64,000 nt of DNA from JAANXG01 sp963731035 (GCA_963731035.1 CAVSUY010000008.1:6064-70063), one strand, 5' to 3'. Positions 51,487 through 61,554 are shown, counted from the first letter of the stretch. Made by a program: numbers and translations. The notes: generated from the letters alone by a model not told the origin.

Positions 51487-52144
51487 CGATGACACCCCTT
51501 GCGTCCAATATCGCCTGCCGAGACTGACTGCAAATGGTTCGCGGTGCAGTCCACCAGGCATCCGGCCACCGTCGATCGTAAGTTGCCAGACACGCCCACT
51601 TCGACGGCGGATTCAAACACCCTTTCCACGTTGCCGCGGGCGGGGCGCGCCGATGGGCGCCCGACACCAAGCCGGTCATCGTGAGGCCGGTGAACGGGAT
51701 CCATGACAACGGCGAGGGAGATGAAATCCGCCGGTGACCGGGGAAAGCCACGCGAGCGCGCACGGGTCGCGCGTACCGGCCCACGGCCGGCCCTGGAAAC
51801 ACGGTTACCGTCCTCATGATCAGACACCCACGGGCTGCGGCGTTGTTGTTGTTCTTTGCCGCGGCTCCGACTACGAACTTCGATGTTTTCATGTGCCTCG
51901 TATCTTTGAAGGTATACGCTGGGGCGAAAAAATCAAGCGTTTCGAGGGCATGTCGCGCCGGTATACGAGACACGACGGTGACGGGATTGTTGCGGCAGGG
52001 GTTCGAGAAGTTTAGGACGCAACATTGCTCGCGGGTATCGCGAGTATCGCGGCTAAAGCCGCTCCTACAATCCGGGGATTGCGGCGGTGCTGAACGAGGG
52101 ATTATGTAGGAACGGGTGCAACCGCGATTCACCGGTCCTGCTGA
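51487..52144. other. Gene-free region with a single dyad repeat pair
   Basis: About 660 bases upstream of the receiver and downstream of the unknown 174-residue gene. A dyad repeat (ATCGCGGCTAAAGCCGCTCC) lies at 52046 and an inverted half (GTAGGAACGGGTGCAACCGC) at 52107. Overlapping frames have no coding signature. Confidence 0.4.
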
Positions 52145-52669
52145 TCAGTTGATCGTGCGCTCGGCGTGAGCCGGGGCGTCGCCCGGCTCCGCCAGGGACA
52201 GATCGAGATCCCACTTCGCCTTGCCTGCGCAATCTGCGATCAGCTTGCACAGCGAGTGAATGGTCGTACGATCCAGAGTCAACTGAAAACTCCTGTCGCG
52301 GGCGGTGATCAGCTCGACGCGGGTGAGGTCCGGACCCTCGGCGCTGCAGCGTGCGCGGGTCAACAGCAGCGGCGTCTGGGTGAGGGGCCGGGTCCGTGGA
52401 GGCGCCTTGTACTCGGCAGTAAACTCCGTGTCCTGCACTGCCTGATGATGCTGAAAAGACAGAACTTCCTTGCGCGCGTACGGGTCGGTCTGCCCCGCCA
52501 CCGCCGGATCCGCCTGCAGAGATTCCAGCAGCAGCGGCCACAGGACTTTGATGAAACGCCTCGTCATCCACAGTCGCAGCTCGCGCCGGTTGGCCGTGGC
52601 CAACCGCAGCAGCAGCCGGTCCTGGGCGGGCACCAGGGATATATGGAGCTGGTTGACCGGCGCGTTCAC
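52145..52669 (-). CDS. Unknown conserved-looking protein in the export locus
   Basis: 174 residues. MNAPVNQLHISLVPAQDRLL, an LATANRRELRLWMTRRFIKV helix and a LTLDRTTIHSLCKLIADCAG helix suggest a cytosolic alpha/beta protein. No family recognised. It starts 9 bases after the M50-HlyD fusion stop, so it is part of that operon and may assist biogenesis of the exported product. Confidence 0.55.
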   Translation of the reverse strand: MNAPVNQLHISLVPAQDRLLLRLATANRRELRLWMTRRFIKVLWPLLLESLQADPAVAGQTDPYARKEVLSFQHHQAVQDTEFTAEYKAPPRTRPLTQTPLLLTRARCSAEGPDLTRVELITARDRSFQLTLDRTTIHSLCKLIADCAGKAKWDLDLSLAEPGDAPAHAERTIN

Positions 52670-52678
52670 GATGCCTGA

Positions 52679-54856
52679 TTAAAAGCCGCTTTCGCGTATG
52701 AAGACCGCGCTGACGAGCCTGCGCAGCCGGGAAACCAGGCTCTCCGACTCAGCCTGCAGACGGACGCTGCCACGGGTCATGCGCGGCGGCAGCCTCTCGT
52801 TTCGGGAACCTCCATCTTCAGCCTGGGGCAGGAGACGAACCCGGTAAATGGACTCGTGCACCGTCAGCTGCTTGCTCTCGCTCTTGCGCACCGCCACCCC
52901 GCCGCCGAACACGGAGGCGCTGTAGGGTTCATCGAGTATGTCGACGTTGGCGCGGTCGATCTCCTTGACGACCACCGGAAACGACGCGCCATCGGGATCG
53001 TCCGTGTAGAAGCGTCCGTCTCCGCCCGTCCGCAGGCGCGAGAGGTTGGCCTCGCTGACGTAGGCCGTCACCTCGGCGCCGGCCTCTCCGATCACGGCGC
53101 CGAACAGGAACGAGTCCGGGACCCAGCGGCCCACGCGCACGGTATCGGGAATGTCGGTCACCCTGCCCGCCGTCGGAGCGCGGATCGCGAGCCGCACCAG
53201 CTCCCGCCGATTGCCCCGGTAGCGGGCCAGGGCCTCGGCGAGCTGTCGCTCCAGCACCTGGCTCCGATCCAGGTACTCCGCACTGGCGCCCTGGCGGGCG
53301 AGCTGAGCCCGCAACAGGGCGATGTCGAGCGCGGTCTGCCGCTGCTCGTGCTCGAGGTTCGGACGCTCCAGTTGCAGCAGAATGTCGCCGGCCTTCACCT
53401 TGTCGCCGTTCGACACCGTGATCTTTGCGATACGCGCCGCCGCGGGGGCATAGATCCGCGTGTATTTCGCCGGCTGCCACAGCGCGGGCGCTTCCACGCT
53501 GCTGCTCCAGGGATAGATCATGAACAGGCCCAGGAGTCCGACGATGCCGCCCAGGACCGTTGCCCTGCGCCACGGGCTGATGGAGGTGCGCCGCCGCCAC
53601 CACTGGGTCAACTCGCTGGACACCGGGCGTATGATGAACGAGTTCATGACCGTCACGAACATCAGGATTCCCATTACCTTGAAGGTGTAGCCGTACAACA
53701 CCACGGAGATAGTGGTGAACAGAAGCAGGCGGTACATCCAGGTGCCGACCGCGTAAAGGATCAAGGTGCGCTGCCGGCGCCGGGAGAAGTGCTCCGGCGG
53801 ATTCTCGCCCAGACCCCACAGGCGCTCCCGCAGCCACCACTTCGCCATGGCGAAGGCGCGCTGCTGCAGATTCTCCACTCCCAACAGATCCGACAGCACG
53901 TAGTAGCCGTCCCAGCGCATGAACGGGTTGAGGTTGATGATCACCGTCAGTATCCAAGACACCGCGGCCATGAAGAACATGATGCTGCGCAGCGGGCCTT
54001 CGGGAAGGAAGTTCCAGATCAGGGTCGCGAAGCAGGCCAGGATCAGCTCGGCGGCCACCCCGGCGATGCCGATCCGCGCTCGCTGCAGGTGGCTCCGCAG
54101 CCGCCAGGAATCCGTGGTGTCGGTGTAGAACACCGGCCACAGGATCAGGAAAGCGAGGCCCATGGTAGACACACGCAGGCCGAGGTACTTGGCGGTGAAG
54201 GCGTGGCCGAGCTCGTGTATACACTTGGTGATGAATATGGCAACGCCGAACAACAACATGCCTTCCAGCGTGAACGCGTAACGGAAGGTATGGGTGAAGG
54301 ATTCCCATTGCTGACTGGCCAGCACCAGGCCGGTGATTCCCACCAGCGCCACGATCGCGACGAATGTCCTGGTGAATACGAACCGCACATAAGGCAGGGC
54401 CGCCGCCAGAAAATGGTCTGGTTTGAACAGCGGAATTCTCAGGAACATCAGCTGCTGCAGCCGTACCCGCTGCTTGAGCTTGCGCATGCGCTCGGTGAGC
54501 TGGACGAGGCGCTGCACGTGGCCGGGTCCGACGCGTCGCACGAGCTGGTTCTGCTCCAGAAACGCCTGCAGGGCCATGACGTCCACCGGGCGGCACTCCA
54601 TGGCCGTCTCCGAGCTCACGCCGGCGGCGATGGCGTCCACGTTGCCCCGCTTCCAACGCTTGAGCATCTCGAACTCCAGCCAGCCCATTTTGAAAAAGCG
54701 GTTGCGGATCGCGTCGTACAGAGTCCAGGTCTGCGCTCCCTCCGGCGTCCTGGGTCCGGGGTAAAGGTCGAGGTCCTCCCGCAGAGGGATCACCATCTTG
54801 GGCCTTTCGGTTGCGTCGGATCCCGGCGCGGGAATGCTGGCGGCGTTGGTGGCCAT
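52679..54856 (-). CDS. M50 site-2-type metalloprotease fused to an HlyD-like adaptor
   Basis: 725 residues. Residues ~1-180 are soluble and basic. A membrane domain starts near 150 (RFVFTRTFVAIVALVGITGL) with the zinc motif HELGH in CIHELGHAFTAKYLGLRVST and NLNPFMRWDGYYVLSD, the NPxxxxDG motif of site-2 proteases. After five or six helices (to ~ residue 460) comes a periplasmic HlyD/lipoyl part: IYAPAAARIAKITVSNGDKV, then a coiled coil to ~ residue 570 and IRAPTAGRVTDIPDTVRVGR. The fusion suggests an adaptor that could process or release cargo. It starts 10 bases after the GAF-HlyD gene. Confidence 0.8.
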   Translation of the reverse strand: MATNAASIPAPGSDATERPKMVIPLREDLDLYPGPRTPEGAQTWTLYDAIRNRFFKMGWLEFEMLKRWKRGNVDAIAAGVSSETAMECRPVDVMALQAFLEQNQLVRRVGPGHVQRLVQLTERMRKLKQRVRLQQLMFLRIPLFKPDHFLAAALPYVRFVFTRTFVAIVALVGITGLVLASQQWESFTHTFRYAFTLEGMLLFGVAIFITKCIHELGHAFTAKYLGLRVSTMGLAFLILWPVFYTDTTDSWRLRSHLQRARIGIAGVAAELILACFATLIWNFLPEGPLRSIMFFMAAVSWILTVIINLNPFMRWDGYYVLSDLLGVENLQQRAFAMAKWWLRERLWGLGENPPEHFSRRRQRTLILYAVGTWMYRLLLFTTISVVLYGYTFKVMGILMFVTVMNSFIIRPVSSELTQWWRRRTSISPWRRATVLGGIVGLLGLFMIYPWSSSVEAPALWQPAKYTRIYAPAAARIAKITVSNGDKVKAGDILLQLERPNLEHEQRQTALDIALLRAQLARQGASAEYLDRSQVLERQLAEALARYRGNRRELVRLAIRAPTAGRVTDIPDTVRVGRWVPDSFLFGAVIGEAGAEVTAYVSEANLSRLRTGGDGRFYTDDPDGASFPVVVKEIDRANVDILDEPYSASVFGGGVAVRKSESKQLTVHESIYRVRLLPQAEDGGSRNERLPPRMTRGSVRLQAESESLVSRLRRLVSAVFIRESGF

Positions 54857-54866
54857 GGGCGGCTCG

Positions 54867-56276
54867 CTACATACCGAGGGTCTGCCGGACCGCGGCGAGC
54901 GGACGCCGCATCAGGTAGTAGCCCAGCGTCACCTGGTCGCCGTAGATCTTGGCTGTCCCCTTCAGGCCGATGCGCGGCGCCACCTTCGGCTTCACGAAAC
55001 GGGCCTTGGCTTTGAAGGCGAGAATGCCGCTTTCATTGACCTGGGCCTCGTAGCTGGCTTCCTCGATCACGGCCGCCAGCGGCCGGGTGGGGTCGGTGTT
55101 CAGGAACACTCGCACCTCGGCGCCCGGTTTCAGATTGACCGCGTCCCCCACCGGCACCCATAGATACAAGCCGGTCTGCTCGGGATCGGCGATGGTCATG
55201 ACCCGCTCGCCGACAGCCACGGGTTTTCCCAGCCAGTCGTTGGGGTCGCTGAAGACAATGATGCCGTCGCGAGGGGCGCGCACGTCCACACGCTTCAACA
55301 TCGACTCGGTATAGTCCACCTCCGCCTGCTTTTGCGCCACCTGCGCCCGCCGCATGGCTACCTCGGCCTTGGAGCCGGGGTCGGTGAACGCCTTCTGGGT
55401 GGCCCTGAGGTAGTCGGCCTGGGCCACCGCAAGCGCTTTCTGGGCCACCTCATGGCGGCTGGCGAGGCTGGAATCGTCCAGGCTGAACAGTTTCTGACCC
55501 TTGGCGACGTGCTCGCTGGGACGCACGTAGATGTCGCTGATGACGCCGTCAATGGACGAGCTGACGATGACTGGCTCCAGCGAGACTACGTCGGCGGGTG
55601 CCAGCACCGACAGGTGCACGGGGATGAACATGGCGGCGACCACAGCCACTGGAAGAAGCCATTTGAGCGCCCGGCCCCCGTACAGGTGGTGCTTCAACCA
55701 GGAGCCCGCCCGCCCTTGGGTGAGGGCCTCCCAGGCATGGCCGTAGGCGCCGCTCAGGCGGTCCAGGAGCACCACGTCTCCCTCGCTCCACTCCGAGGAC
55801 CGGGTCAACAGCAGTCCCCCGATCACGCCGCCTGCGCGCCCCACGAAAGGACACCAGACCATCGGCCCCGACAGCCATTCGTCCCAGTCCGCGCGCAGCC
55901 GCGGCGGCAGCTCACCGGGGTCCACCACGCGGCAACGGTGCAGGTCGTCAACGCCGCTCAGCGCCTTGATAACCCGGCGCAGCCAGGTCACGTAAGGCGA
56001 CTGCCTGTCGATCTCGGCGACCCCGGAAACCGCCTCGATGGCAACGCCGCCGCCCGGCCCGAAACGCCAGAACACCGCCTGCTGGTAGCCGGTCAGCCGG
56101 TAGGTTTCGTTGACGAAGACGAAGCCCAGGGCCAGAGGCGTATCGGCCTCCCTCGCTTCCTGGGACAACTGCAGCAGGGCGCTGAGGCGCTGGGTCGCCG
56201 GGTCGATGCGCGGCGGCGCGCCGGCACCGGGACGCGGCGATCCGGCCTGACTGATCTCGCCGGACGGCGTGCTCAC
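54867..56276 (-). CDS. HlyD-family adaptor with GAF-like N-terminal domain
   Basis: 469 residues. Residues ~25-195 form a GAF-like cytosolic domain (ALGFVFVNETYRLTGYQQAV, GGLLLTRSSEWSEGDVVLLD). One membrane helix, WLLPVAVVAAMFIPVHLSVL, near 215 is followed by a lipoyl/HlyD region (SSIDGVISDIYVRPSEHVAK, ALAVAQADYLRATQKAF, VDVRAPRDGIIVFSDPNDWL). The GAF part could sense a small molecule or partner. It overlaps the next adaptor gene by 4 bp. Confidence 0.75.
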   Translation of the reverse strand: MSTPSGEISQAGSPRPGAGAPPRIDPATQRLSALLQLSQEAREADTPLALGFVFVNETYRLTGYQQAVFWRFGPGGGVAIEAVSGVAEIDRQSPYVTWLRRVIKALSGVDDLHRCRVVDPGELPPRLRADWDEWLSGPMVWCPFVGRAGGVIGGLLLTRSSEWSEGDVVLLDRLSGAYGHAWEALTQGRAGSWLKHHLYGGRALKWLLPVAVVAAMFIPVHLSVLAPADVVSLEPVIVSSSIDGVISDIYVRPSEHVAKGQKLFSLDDSSLASRHEVAQKALAVAQADYLRATQKAFTDPGSKAEVAMRRAQVAQKQAEVDYTESMLKRVDVRAPRDGIIVFSDPNDWLGKPVAVGERVMTIADPEQTGLYLWVPVGDAVNLKPGAEVRVFLNTDPTRPLAAVIEEASYEAQVNESGILAFKAKARFVKPKVAPRIGLKGTAKIYGDQVTLGYYLMRRPLAAVRQTLGM

Positions 56277-57058
56277 CGGGGCACCTTGAAACGGGCGATG
56301 CCGCTCATCCCGGCGAGCAGCTCCTCATGCTGCCCGTCGATAGCGGCGTTCACCAGCAGGGTCTGGCTTACCGGGTCCACCTTGGCCCCAAGCTCGGTAA
56401 CGGTCGCGGAGTATGTCTTTCCTGTCTCGTCGATACGTACCTGGAATCCCGTGCCGGCGGTCAGCCAGGTCAGCCAGTGGGACGGCACGTTGAGCTGCAT
56501 GGTCAGCGAGCGATCATCGAGTATCTCGAGCAAAGGCTCTCCCTGGGTGACTGTCTCGTACGCCTTGGCGACCAGGCGGGAGACGCGGCCGGGGAAAGGC
56601 GCGACGATCTTGCAGTAGGCGAGCCGCGCCTGCCACAGTGCCACGTCCGCTCTCGCCTGATCCGCCCTGGCTTTGGAGACCTCCACTTCCAGGGGACTGA
56701 CGGCGTTGTGCTGGCGCAGGGTCACGTTCGCCTTGTAGGTGCTGGATGCGCCCCGGAGCTCGGCCCGGGACTTGAGCAGCTCGGCGCGGGTTTCGTCGCA
56801 GCGGAACTCCACCAGGGTATCGCCCTTCTTGAACCGCTCACCTTCCTTCAAGGGAAGGCTGATGATCTGGGCAGTGATCTGGCTCGACAACATGGATTCC
56901 ACTCGGGGCACCAGCAGTGCGCGAACGGCGGAGTCGGGAGTGCCTTCGGCGTCCAGGGCGGCGTTGGTGGCGTCGCTGCCGGTCTGGGCGGCCAGCGGGG
57001 GCGCCGTGGCCAGGAAGAGGGCCAGCCAGACCCCAAATGTCCAGGCAGTACGTGTCAT
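56273..57058 (-). CDS. Periplasmic HlyD/MFP-family adaptor
   Basis: 261 residues with a signal peptide (WTFGVWLALFLATAPPLAAQ). Two halves of the lipoyl domain are SSQITAQIISLPLKEGERFK and CKIVAPFPGRVSRLVAKAYE, with a short coiled coil between (residues ~95-145). Soluble periplasmic membrane-fusion protein. It is the first adaptor of the set; TolC-like genes lie 320 bases upstream in the same direction. Confidence 0.8.
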   Translation of the reverse strand: MTRTAWTFGVWLALFLATAPPLAAQTGSDATNAALDAEGTPDSAVRALLVPRVESMLSSQITAQIISLPLKEGERFKKGDTLVEFRCDETRAELLKSRAELRGASSTYKANVTLRQHNAVSPLEVEVSKARADQARADVALWQARLAYCKIVAPFPGRVSRLVAKAYETVTQGEPLLEILDDRSLTMQLNVPSHWLTWLTAGTGFQVRIDETGKTYSATVTELGAKVDPVSQTLLVNAAIDGQHEELLAGMSGIARFKVPR

Positions 57059-57143
57059 ACGAATCGACAGCTCATTTCGTGACTATTGCCGCATTCTATC
57101 CCGAGTCAAAGCACCGGGGGGTAGTGGATATCGCGGCGATTTC

Positions 57144-57357
57144 CATCGCGACTGAAGTCGCTCCTACGATCCGGAGTTCGGCACTGCGGTGAATCCTGGA
57201 TTGTAGGAGCGACTTCAGTCGCGATTCCTCAACCGGATTCCACAATCACGATTCAAGGATTCGCCACGGTGACGAGCTCGGGTTGTAGGAGCGGTTTCAG
57301 CCGCGATTCCTTTGACGGGTTCCCCAATCGCGACTGAAGTCGCTCCTACGATCCGGA
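57144..57357. repeat. Cluster of four dyad repeats in alternating orientation
   Basis: Plus-oriented copies (CATCGCGACTGAAGTCGCTC at 57144, AATCGCGACTGAAGTCGCTC at 57326) alternate with inverted copies (TGTAGGAGCGACTTCAGTCG at 57201, TGTAGGAGCGGTTTCAGCCG at 57283). This is a BIME-like arrangement filling the gap between the adaptor and TolC genes. It may attenuate transcription between them. Confidence 0.85.
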
Positions 57358-57377
57358 GTTCGGCGTCGCGGTGGGGC

Positions 57378-58934
57378 TCACTGGGTTGACACCACCTTTG
57401 AGGCGCCGCCGTCGGGGCATCCGTCGCCGGGTATGCATTGCTGACCCGCGGGGCTCGCGAGATAGCGATCCAATGCGGCCCGGTGCCGGGCGATCGCCAC
57501 CGACACGGCTTCCACGTCGTGGGATTCCATGGTCTTGGGCATCGGATCGAGCCCGATCGAGTTCTGGATGCGGCCCACGGCGTTCTGCAGCTCCGCGAAC
57601 GCCTGGTCCTTCTGCAGCTCGGCGATCAGGGCGCCGGCACGGGCCTGCAGCTGGTCGGTCGCGTTGTTGGCGTTGGCGGCGGTGCGGGCCTCCTGCTGCT
57701 TGACGATACGCTCGTCCACGTCGGCCAGGCCGGAGCTGATGTCGTGCTGGGCGCGGGCGTTGTTCAGCTGCTCGTAGGCGACGTGAAGCTGCGTCAATAC
57801 CGCCATGCTCAAGGCCATGCGGCGCATGTCGTCCCGCGCCACCCGGGCCTGGGCCTCGGCCTTGGCCCTCGGGCCGGCGAAAACGTTGAACAGGTTCCAC
57901 ACCACCTTGACGCCGGCGAAGGACCAGGAGTTGTGCACCAGGAAATCATTACTGTCGTAGGTGGCACCGCCGCTGATCTCGATACCGGGCAGCATCCTCA
58001 ACATGGCTTTGCGCACGTCGTGGACGTCGATGCGCTTGCGATAGTCTTCCTCCCGCAGCTCCGGACGATGGGTCAGGGCGGTTTCCTCGACCTCCTTGGG
58101 CGTCTGGGCGACCTCCGGCAGGGCCATTTCCTCGTCGCTGGGCTGAAGAGTGAATTTGGTGCCCGGCTTGACGTTCATGAGCCGCGCCAGGTCACCGCGC
58201 GCCAGGATCAGCTCGTTGCGCAGCCGGGTCATCTCCCGGGTGGCGGTGAGCAGCGCATTCTTTTCGCGGGCCGCCTGGCGCGGGTCCAACGCCCCCGAGC
58301 TCTGCGCCTGGTCGGTGACGGTGAGCTGATGATCCAGGTCGTTCAGCAGGCTGTTCAGCTCCGGACCGAGCCTCTGAGCCGCCAGCGCCTGCCAGTAGGC
58401 GAAGTTCACGTCCTGGATGATGTTCTGGACGGCCTTGCGGCGCTCCTGCTCCGCGATCAGCACCTGGTCGGCCTGCTGCTGAGCGGCAACGTAGCTGACG
58501 CCGAAGTCCAGCACGTTCCACACCAGTGTGGCGTTGGCGTCGACGCGCCTCCGCTCCTCGGAGGTGGACGGCTCGAGCGACTCCGTCCCGGTCACGATGG
58601 ACTCGCTGGAGAACGCGTTGACGTTGCTGCGCGCACTGTAACCGGCGGATACAGCGAGCTTGGGCAGCAGATCGGTGTTGGACAGATCGAGCTGGCGCTC
58701 GGCCAGCGCCTGGGACATCAGCTTGACGCGGGCGTCGACGTTGTACTTGACGGCCCGCGCCATGGCATCCGCCAGGGTCAACGGCTTGTCGATGGGTTCC
58801 TGCTGATCGAACAGGGCCTGCAGGTCCGCCATACGCTGGCGCGCCACCTCGTCCGTCAAGGTTCTGGGCGGCGTGGCACAGGATGCCACCAACGACGCCA
58901 CCAGCACGACTACCAAGGGAGATCGGAATACCAT
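57378..58934 (-). CDS. TolC-family outer-membrane lipoprotein (second TolC)
   Basis: 518 residues from MVFRSPLVVVLVASLVASC (lipobox VASC). Outer-membrane efflux pattern in two repeats: ARAVKYNVDARVKLMSQALA, NTDLLPKLAVSAGYSARSNV and THRPELREEDYRKRIDVHDV, RKAMLRMLPGIEISGGATYD, with long helical hairpins. It starts 13 bases after the stop of a paralogous TolC-like gene. The pair is clearly related (matching YTTRSNV/YSARSNV and MLRMLPGIEI motifs). Confidence 0.82.
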   Translation of the reverse strand: MVFRSPLVVVLVASLVASCATPPRTLTDEVARQRMADLQALFDQQEPIDKPLTLADAMARAVKYNVDARVKLMSQALAERQLDLSNTDLLPKLAVSAGYSARSNVNAFSSESIVTGTESLEPSTSEERRRVDANATLVWNVLDFGVSYVAAQQQADQVLIAEQERRKAVQNIIQDVNFAYWQALAAQRLGPELNSLLNDLDHQLTVTDQAQSSGALDPRQAAREKNALLTATREMTRLRNELILARGDLARLMNVKPGTKFTLQPSDEEMALPEVAQTPKEVEETALTHRPELREEDYRKRIDVHDVRKAMLRMLPGIEISGGATYDSNDFLVHNSWSFAGVKVVWNLFNVFAGPRAKAEAQARVARDDMRRMALSMAVLTQLHVAYEQLNNARAQHDISSGLADVDERIVKQQEARTAANANNATDQLQARAGALIAELQKDQAFAELQNAVGRIQNSIGLDPMPKTMESHDVEAVSVAIARHRAALDRYLASPAGQQCIPGDGCPDGGASKVVSTQ

Positions 58935-58947
58935 CACTCGGCGGCGC

Positions 58948-61554
58948 TCAGCGGATAACATCCGCGACGTCCGTGGGGCGAACGCGTTCGGGTTCCCTGA
59001 TCATCCTGCCCATCCGCGCCATCGGATTGGTAAGCGGTTCTGGCACGGCCGCCAACTCCTCGGATGCGCCGGGGGCTTCTCTACCGGACGTGACCGCCGG
59101 CCGCGGCGCCTCGATGCCTACCGCCGCGTAGAGTCCGTTCTGCGAGAAGCCATGCGCGGGATAAGCGATGGCCACCGGCTCCGCCTGGTGGCTGGTGGCT
59201 ACGCCCTCCGTGATGCGCCACGCGGACGTTTCCGGCGCGCGTAAGGCGACTTCGGCCGCCTCCAGGTGCCGGGTCAGGGCCACGACAGCCGCAGTGGTCG
59301 CGGCCGGCCTGGTGGCAAGGGCAACCCGCGCGTGTCGCGCAGATGCGACCTGAGCCACCGCGCTGTCGACCCGCTCTTCAACCGGTATCGGGTCCTCGTG
59401 CATCGTTCGGACCTCGGGCAGCAGCTCGGGCACGTAGCTGGTGTCCTCGCCGCCGGAGCTCCCTGCAGCACCGCTCTCGGGCACCTCGGGAATAACGATG
59501 TCCTGGACGCGCTTCTCGGCGTTGTGCTGCTCCTCGGTGGCGTTCTCAACCTTCACCCGGGCCTGGCCCGCGCTGACGGCTGCCTCCACCGCCTGATCGA
59601 TCTGTGCCTGGACGTGCTTGGCAATCTGCTCCAGCTCAGCCTGGCGCTCGGCTGCCGCCTTGTTGGCCGCTTCCTGTTGCGCTTTGGCAGCCGCTTCCGC
59701 AGCCGCTGCGGCCGAAGCGGCCTCTTCCGCCGCCTTGCGTGCAGCATCCGCCTCTTTCTGTCTCTCGGCGGCCTCTTTCTGCTTATCGGCGAGTTCCTGG
59801 AGCTGCTGGGCCGCCTTGGCCTGGGCCGCGCGCTTGGCGTCCTCCTGCTTCACGGCCGCTTCGATGGCGGTCTGCTGGGCGGCCGCCGCTTGCTCCTTGG
59901 CTTTGTTCGCGGCTTCCTCCTGCTCCGCCCGGCTCCGCGCGGCCTCGGCCAGGGCCGCCTCGGCGGCCTCCTTGTCGTTCAGGGCATCCTCGCGACGCTT
60001 TTGGGCGCGCTCCATGGCAATCTTGCGCTCCACCTCGTCGTACAGATTGGGGTCGAGCTGCGACTTGGCCAGCATGCCGGAGAGCGACTCCTGCTGCGTC
60101 CTAACCGCGAGGGTCAAGGTCTCCAGATCGTCGGCCTTCACCGTCGGCGGCAGCGGGTCGAGGCCCACCGAGTTGTGGACGCGGCCGGCCGCGTTCTGCA
60201 GCTCTGCGAACGCCAGGTCGCGCTGCATCAAAGCCACCAGCCGGTCGAGGCGGGTGCGGATCAGGGTCAGCTCATCCGAGACCTGAGCCTTGTAGCGGCT
60301 GCGTTCCTGCTCGGCGATATCCGTCTTCACCTCCAGCAGGTTCTGCGCCAGCCGGTAGTCCTCGCGGGAGTTCTTGTACTGCTGCTTGGCGACGTTGATC
60401 TGGGTCAGCACCGCCATGCCGGTAGCCAGGCGCCGGGTGTTGTCCAGGTCCACCTGCGCCTGGGCGCGCTTTTTCTCTTTCGGCGCCCGGAACAGGTTGA
60501 ACAGGTTCCAGCTGATCCGCAGGCCGGCGTCGGCCCAGTCGTTGTTCACCAGGAAGTCGTTGCTGTCGTAGTGCACCCCGGCGTTGATCTCGATCCCCGG
60601 CAGCATGCGCAGCATGGCCTTGCGTATCTCGGCGCTGTCCACCTGCAGGCGGTAGTCCTCCTCGATCAGCTCGGGCCGGTGCAGGAGACCGTATTCCTCC
60701 AGCTCCGGGACCACGGTTTTGATCTCCGGGACCTGCCGGTCGATGTCGTCGGGCTGCAATTGAAAGTCGGTGCCCGGCCGGACGTTCATCAAACTCGCCA
60801 GTTCGGTCTTGGCGGTGTTGAGGCGCTGGCGGAGTTGCAGCAGGTTGCGCAGCGTGGCCAGTAATCCTTCCTGGTACTGCATGGAGGTCAGCGGCGTCTG
60901 AACGCCCTGGGCCTGCATGGTCTGGGATTCCTTCAGTGCCTTGTGGGTCCGTTCGAGCAGCTCGTCGGTTTCCTTGGTGAGCTGGTCCGCGGCCACTGCG
61001 TTCCAGTACGCCACCCGCACGTCCTGCACGATGTTCTCCACCGCTTTGCGGCGCTCCTCCTCGGCGATCAGTATGCGGTCCGCGCGTTGCTGCGCCGTTA
61101 CGTAGCTCACGCCAAAGTCGAGCACGTTCCACACCACATTCAGATTGGCCAGCGAGCGGGTTCTCTCCTGGGAGGTGGAGGGTTCCAGAGACTGCCTGCC
61201 GGTAAGGATGGATTCGCTGCTGGACGCCGCCACGTTGCTGCGCGTGGTGTAGCCGGCGTCGGCGGTGATGGCGGGCAACAGGTCCATGCGGGCGAGCTCG
61301 GACTCGGCCCGTACCACCGCCTTCTCCATCAGCTTCACCCGATGGTCCAGGTTGTACTTGACGGCGCGCGCGATCGCCTCGGACAGGGATATCGGCTCTT
61401 TGACCGGATCCTGGCCCTTGAACATCGTTTCCAGGTCGCTCACCGCGCGCTCGGCGCGCTCCTTATCGGAGATCTGGTGCGGTGACACCGCGCAGGCGGA
61501 CGCCAGCGCGGCCGTGCCGATAATGATCAAGAACTTGCTCACTGCATTTCTCAT
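58948..61554 (-). CDS. TolC-family outer-membrane lipoprotein with long C-terminal coiled coil
   Basis: 868 residues from MRNAVSKFLIIIGTAALASA (lipobox ASAC). Residues ~40-500 are TolC-like (ARAVKYNLDHRVKLMEKAVV, MDLLPAITADAGYTTRSNVA, MLRMLPGIEINAGVHYDSND). From ~520 to 700 runs a nearly pure Ala/Glu/Lys/Arg/Gln helix (QELADKQKEAAERQKEADAA) that predicts a very long coiled coil, followed by a ~170-residue low-complexity tail. Ordinary TolC proteins are 430-500 residues. A periplasmic extension that reaches the adaptors or peptidoglycan is inferred. Confidence 0.8.
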   Translation of the reverse strand: MRNAVSKFLIIIGTAALASACAVSPHQISDKERAERAVSDLETMFKGQDPVKEPISLSEAIARAVKYNLDHRVKLMEKAVVRAESELARMDLLPAITADAGYTTRSNVAASSSESILTGRQSLEPSTSQERTRSLANLNVVWNVLDFGVSYVTAQQRADRILIAEEERRKAVENIVQDVRVAYWNAVAADQLTKETDELLERTHKALKESQTMQAQGVQTPLTSMQYQEGLLATLRNLLQLRQRLNTAKTELASLMNVRPGTDFQLQPDDIDRQVPEIKTVVPELEEYGLLHRPELIEEDYRLQVDSAEIRKAMLRMLPGIEINAGVHYDSNDFLVNNDWADAGLRISWNLFNLFRAPKEKKRAQAQVDLDNTRRLATGMAVLTQINVAKQQYKNSREDYRLAQNLLEVKTDIAEQERSRYKAQVSDELTLIRTRLDRLVALMQRDLAFAELQNAAGRVHNSVGLDPLPPTVKADDLETLTLAVRTQQESLSGMLAKSQLDPNLYDEVERKIAMERAQKRREDALNDKEAAEAALAEAARSRAEQEEAANKAKEQAAAAQQTAIEAAVKQEDAKRAAQAKAAQQLQELADKQKEAAERQKEADAARKAAEEAASAAAAAEAAAKAQQEAANKAAAERQAELEQIAKHVQAQIDQAVEAAVSAGQARVKVENATEEQHNAEKRVQDIVIPEVPESGAAGSSGGEDTSYVPELLPEVRTMHEDPIPVEERVDSAVAQVASARHARVALATRPAATTAAVVALTRHLEAAEVALRAPETSAWRITEGVATSHQAEPVAIAYPAHGFSQNGLYAAVGIEAPRPAVTSGREAPGASEELAAVPEPLTNPMARMGRMIREPERVRPTDVADVIR

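Noticed and set aside
59266..60864. Plus-strand Leu/Gly-rich frame of 532 codons
   Set aside because: Antisense of the Ala/Glu-rich TolC coiled coil; composition is a mirror of that region and no domain is visible.
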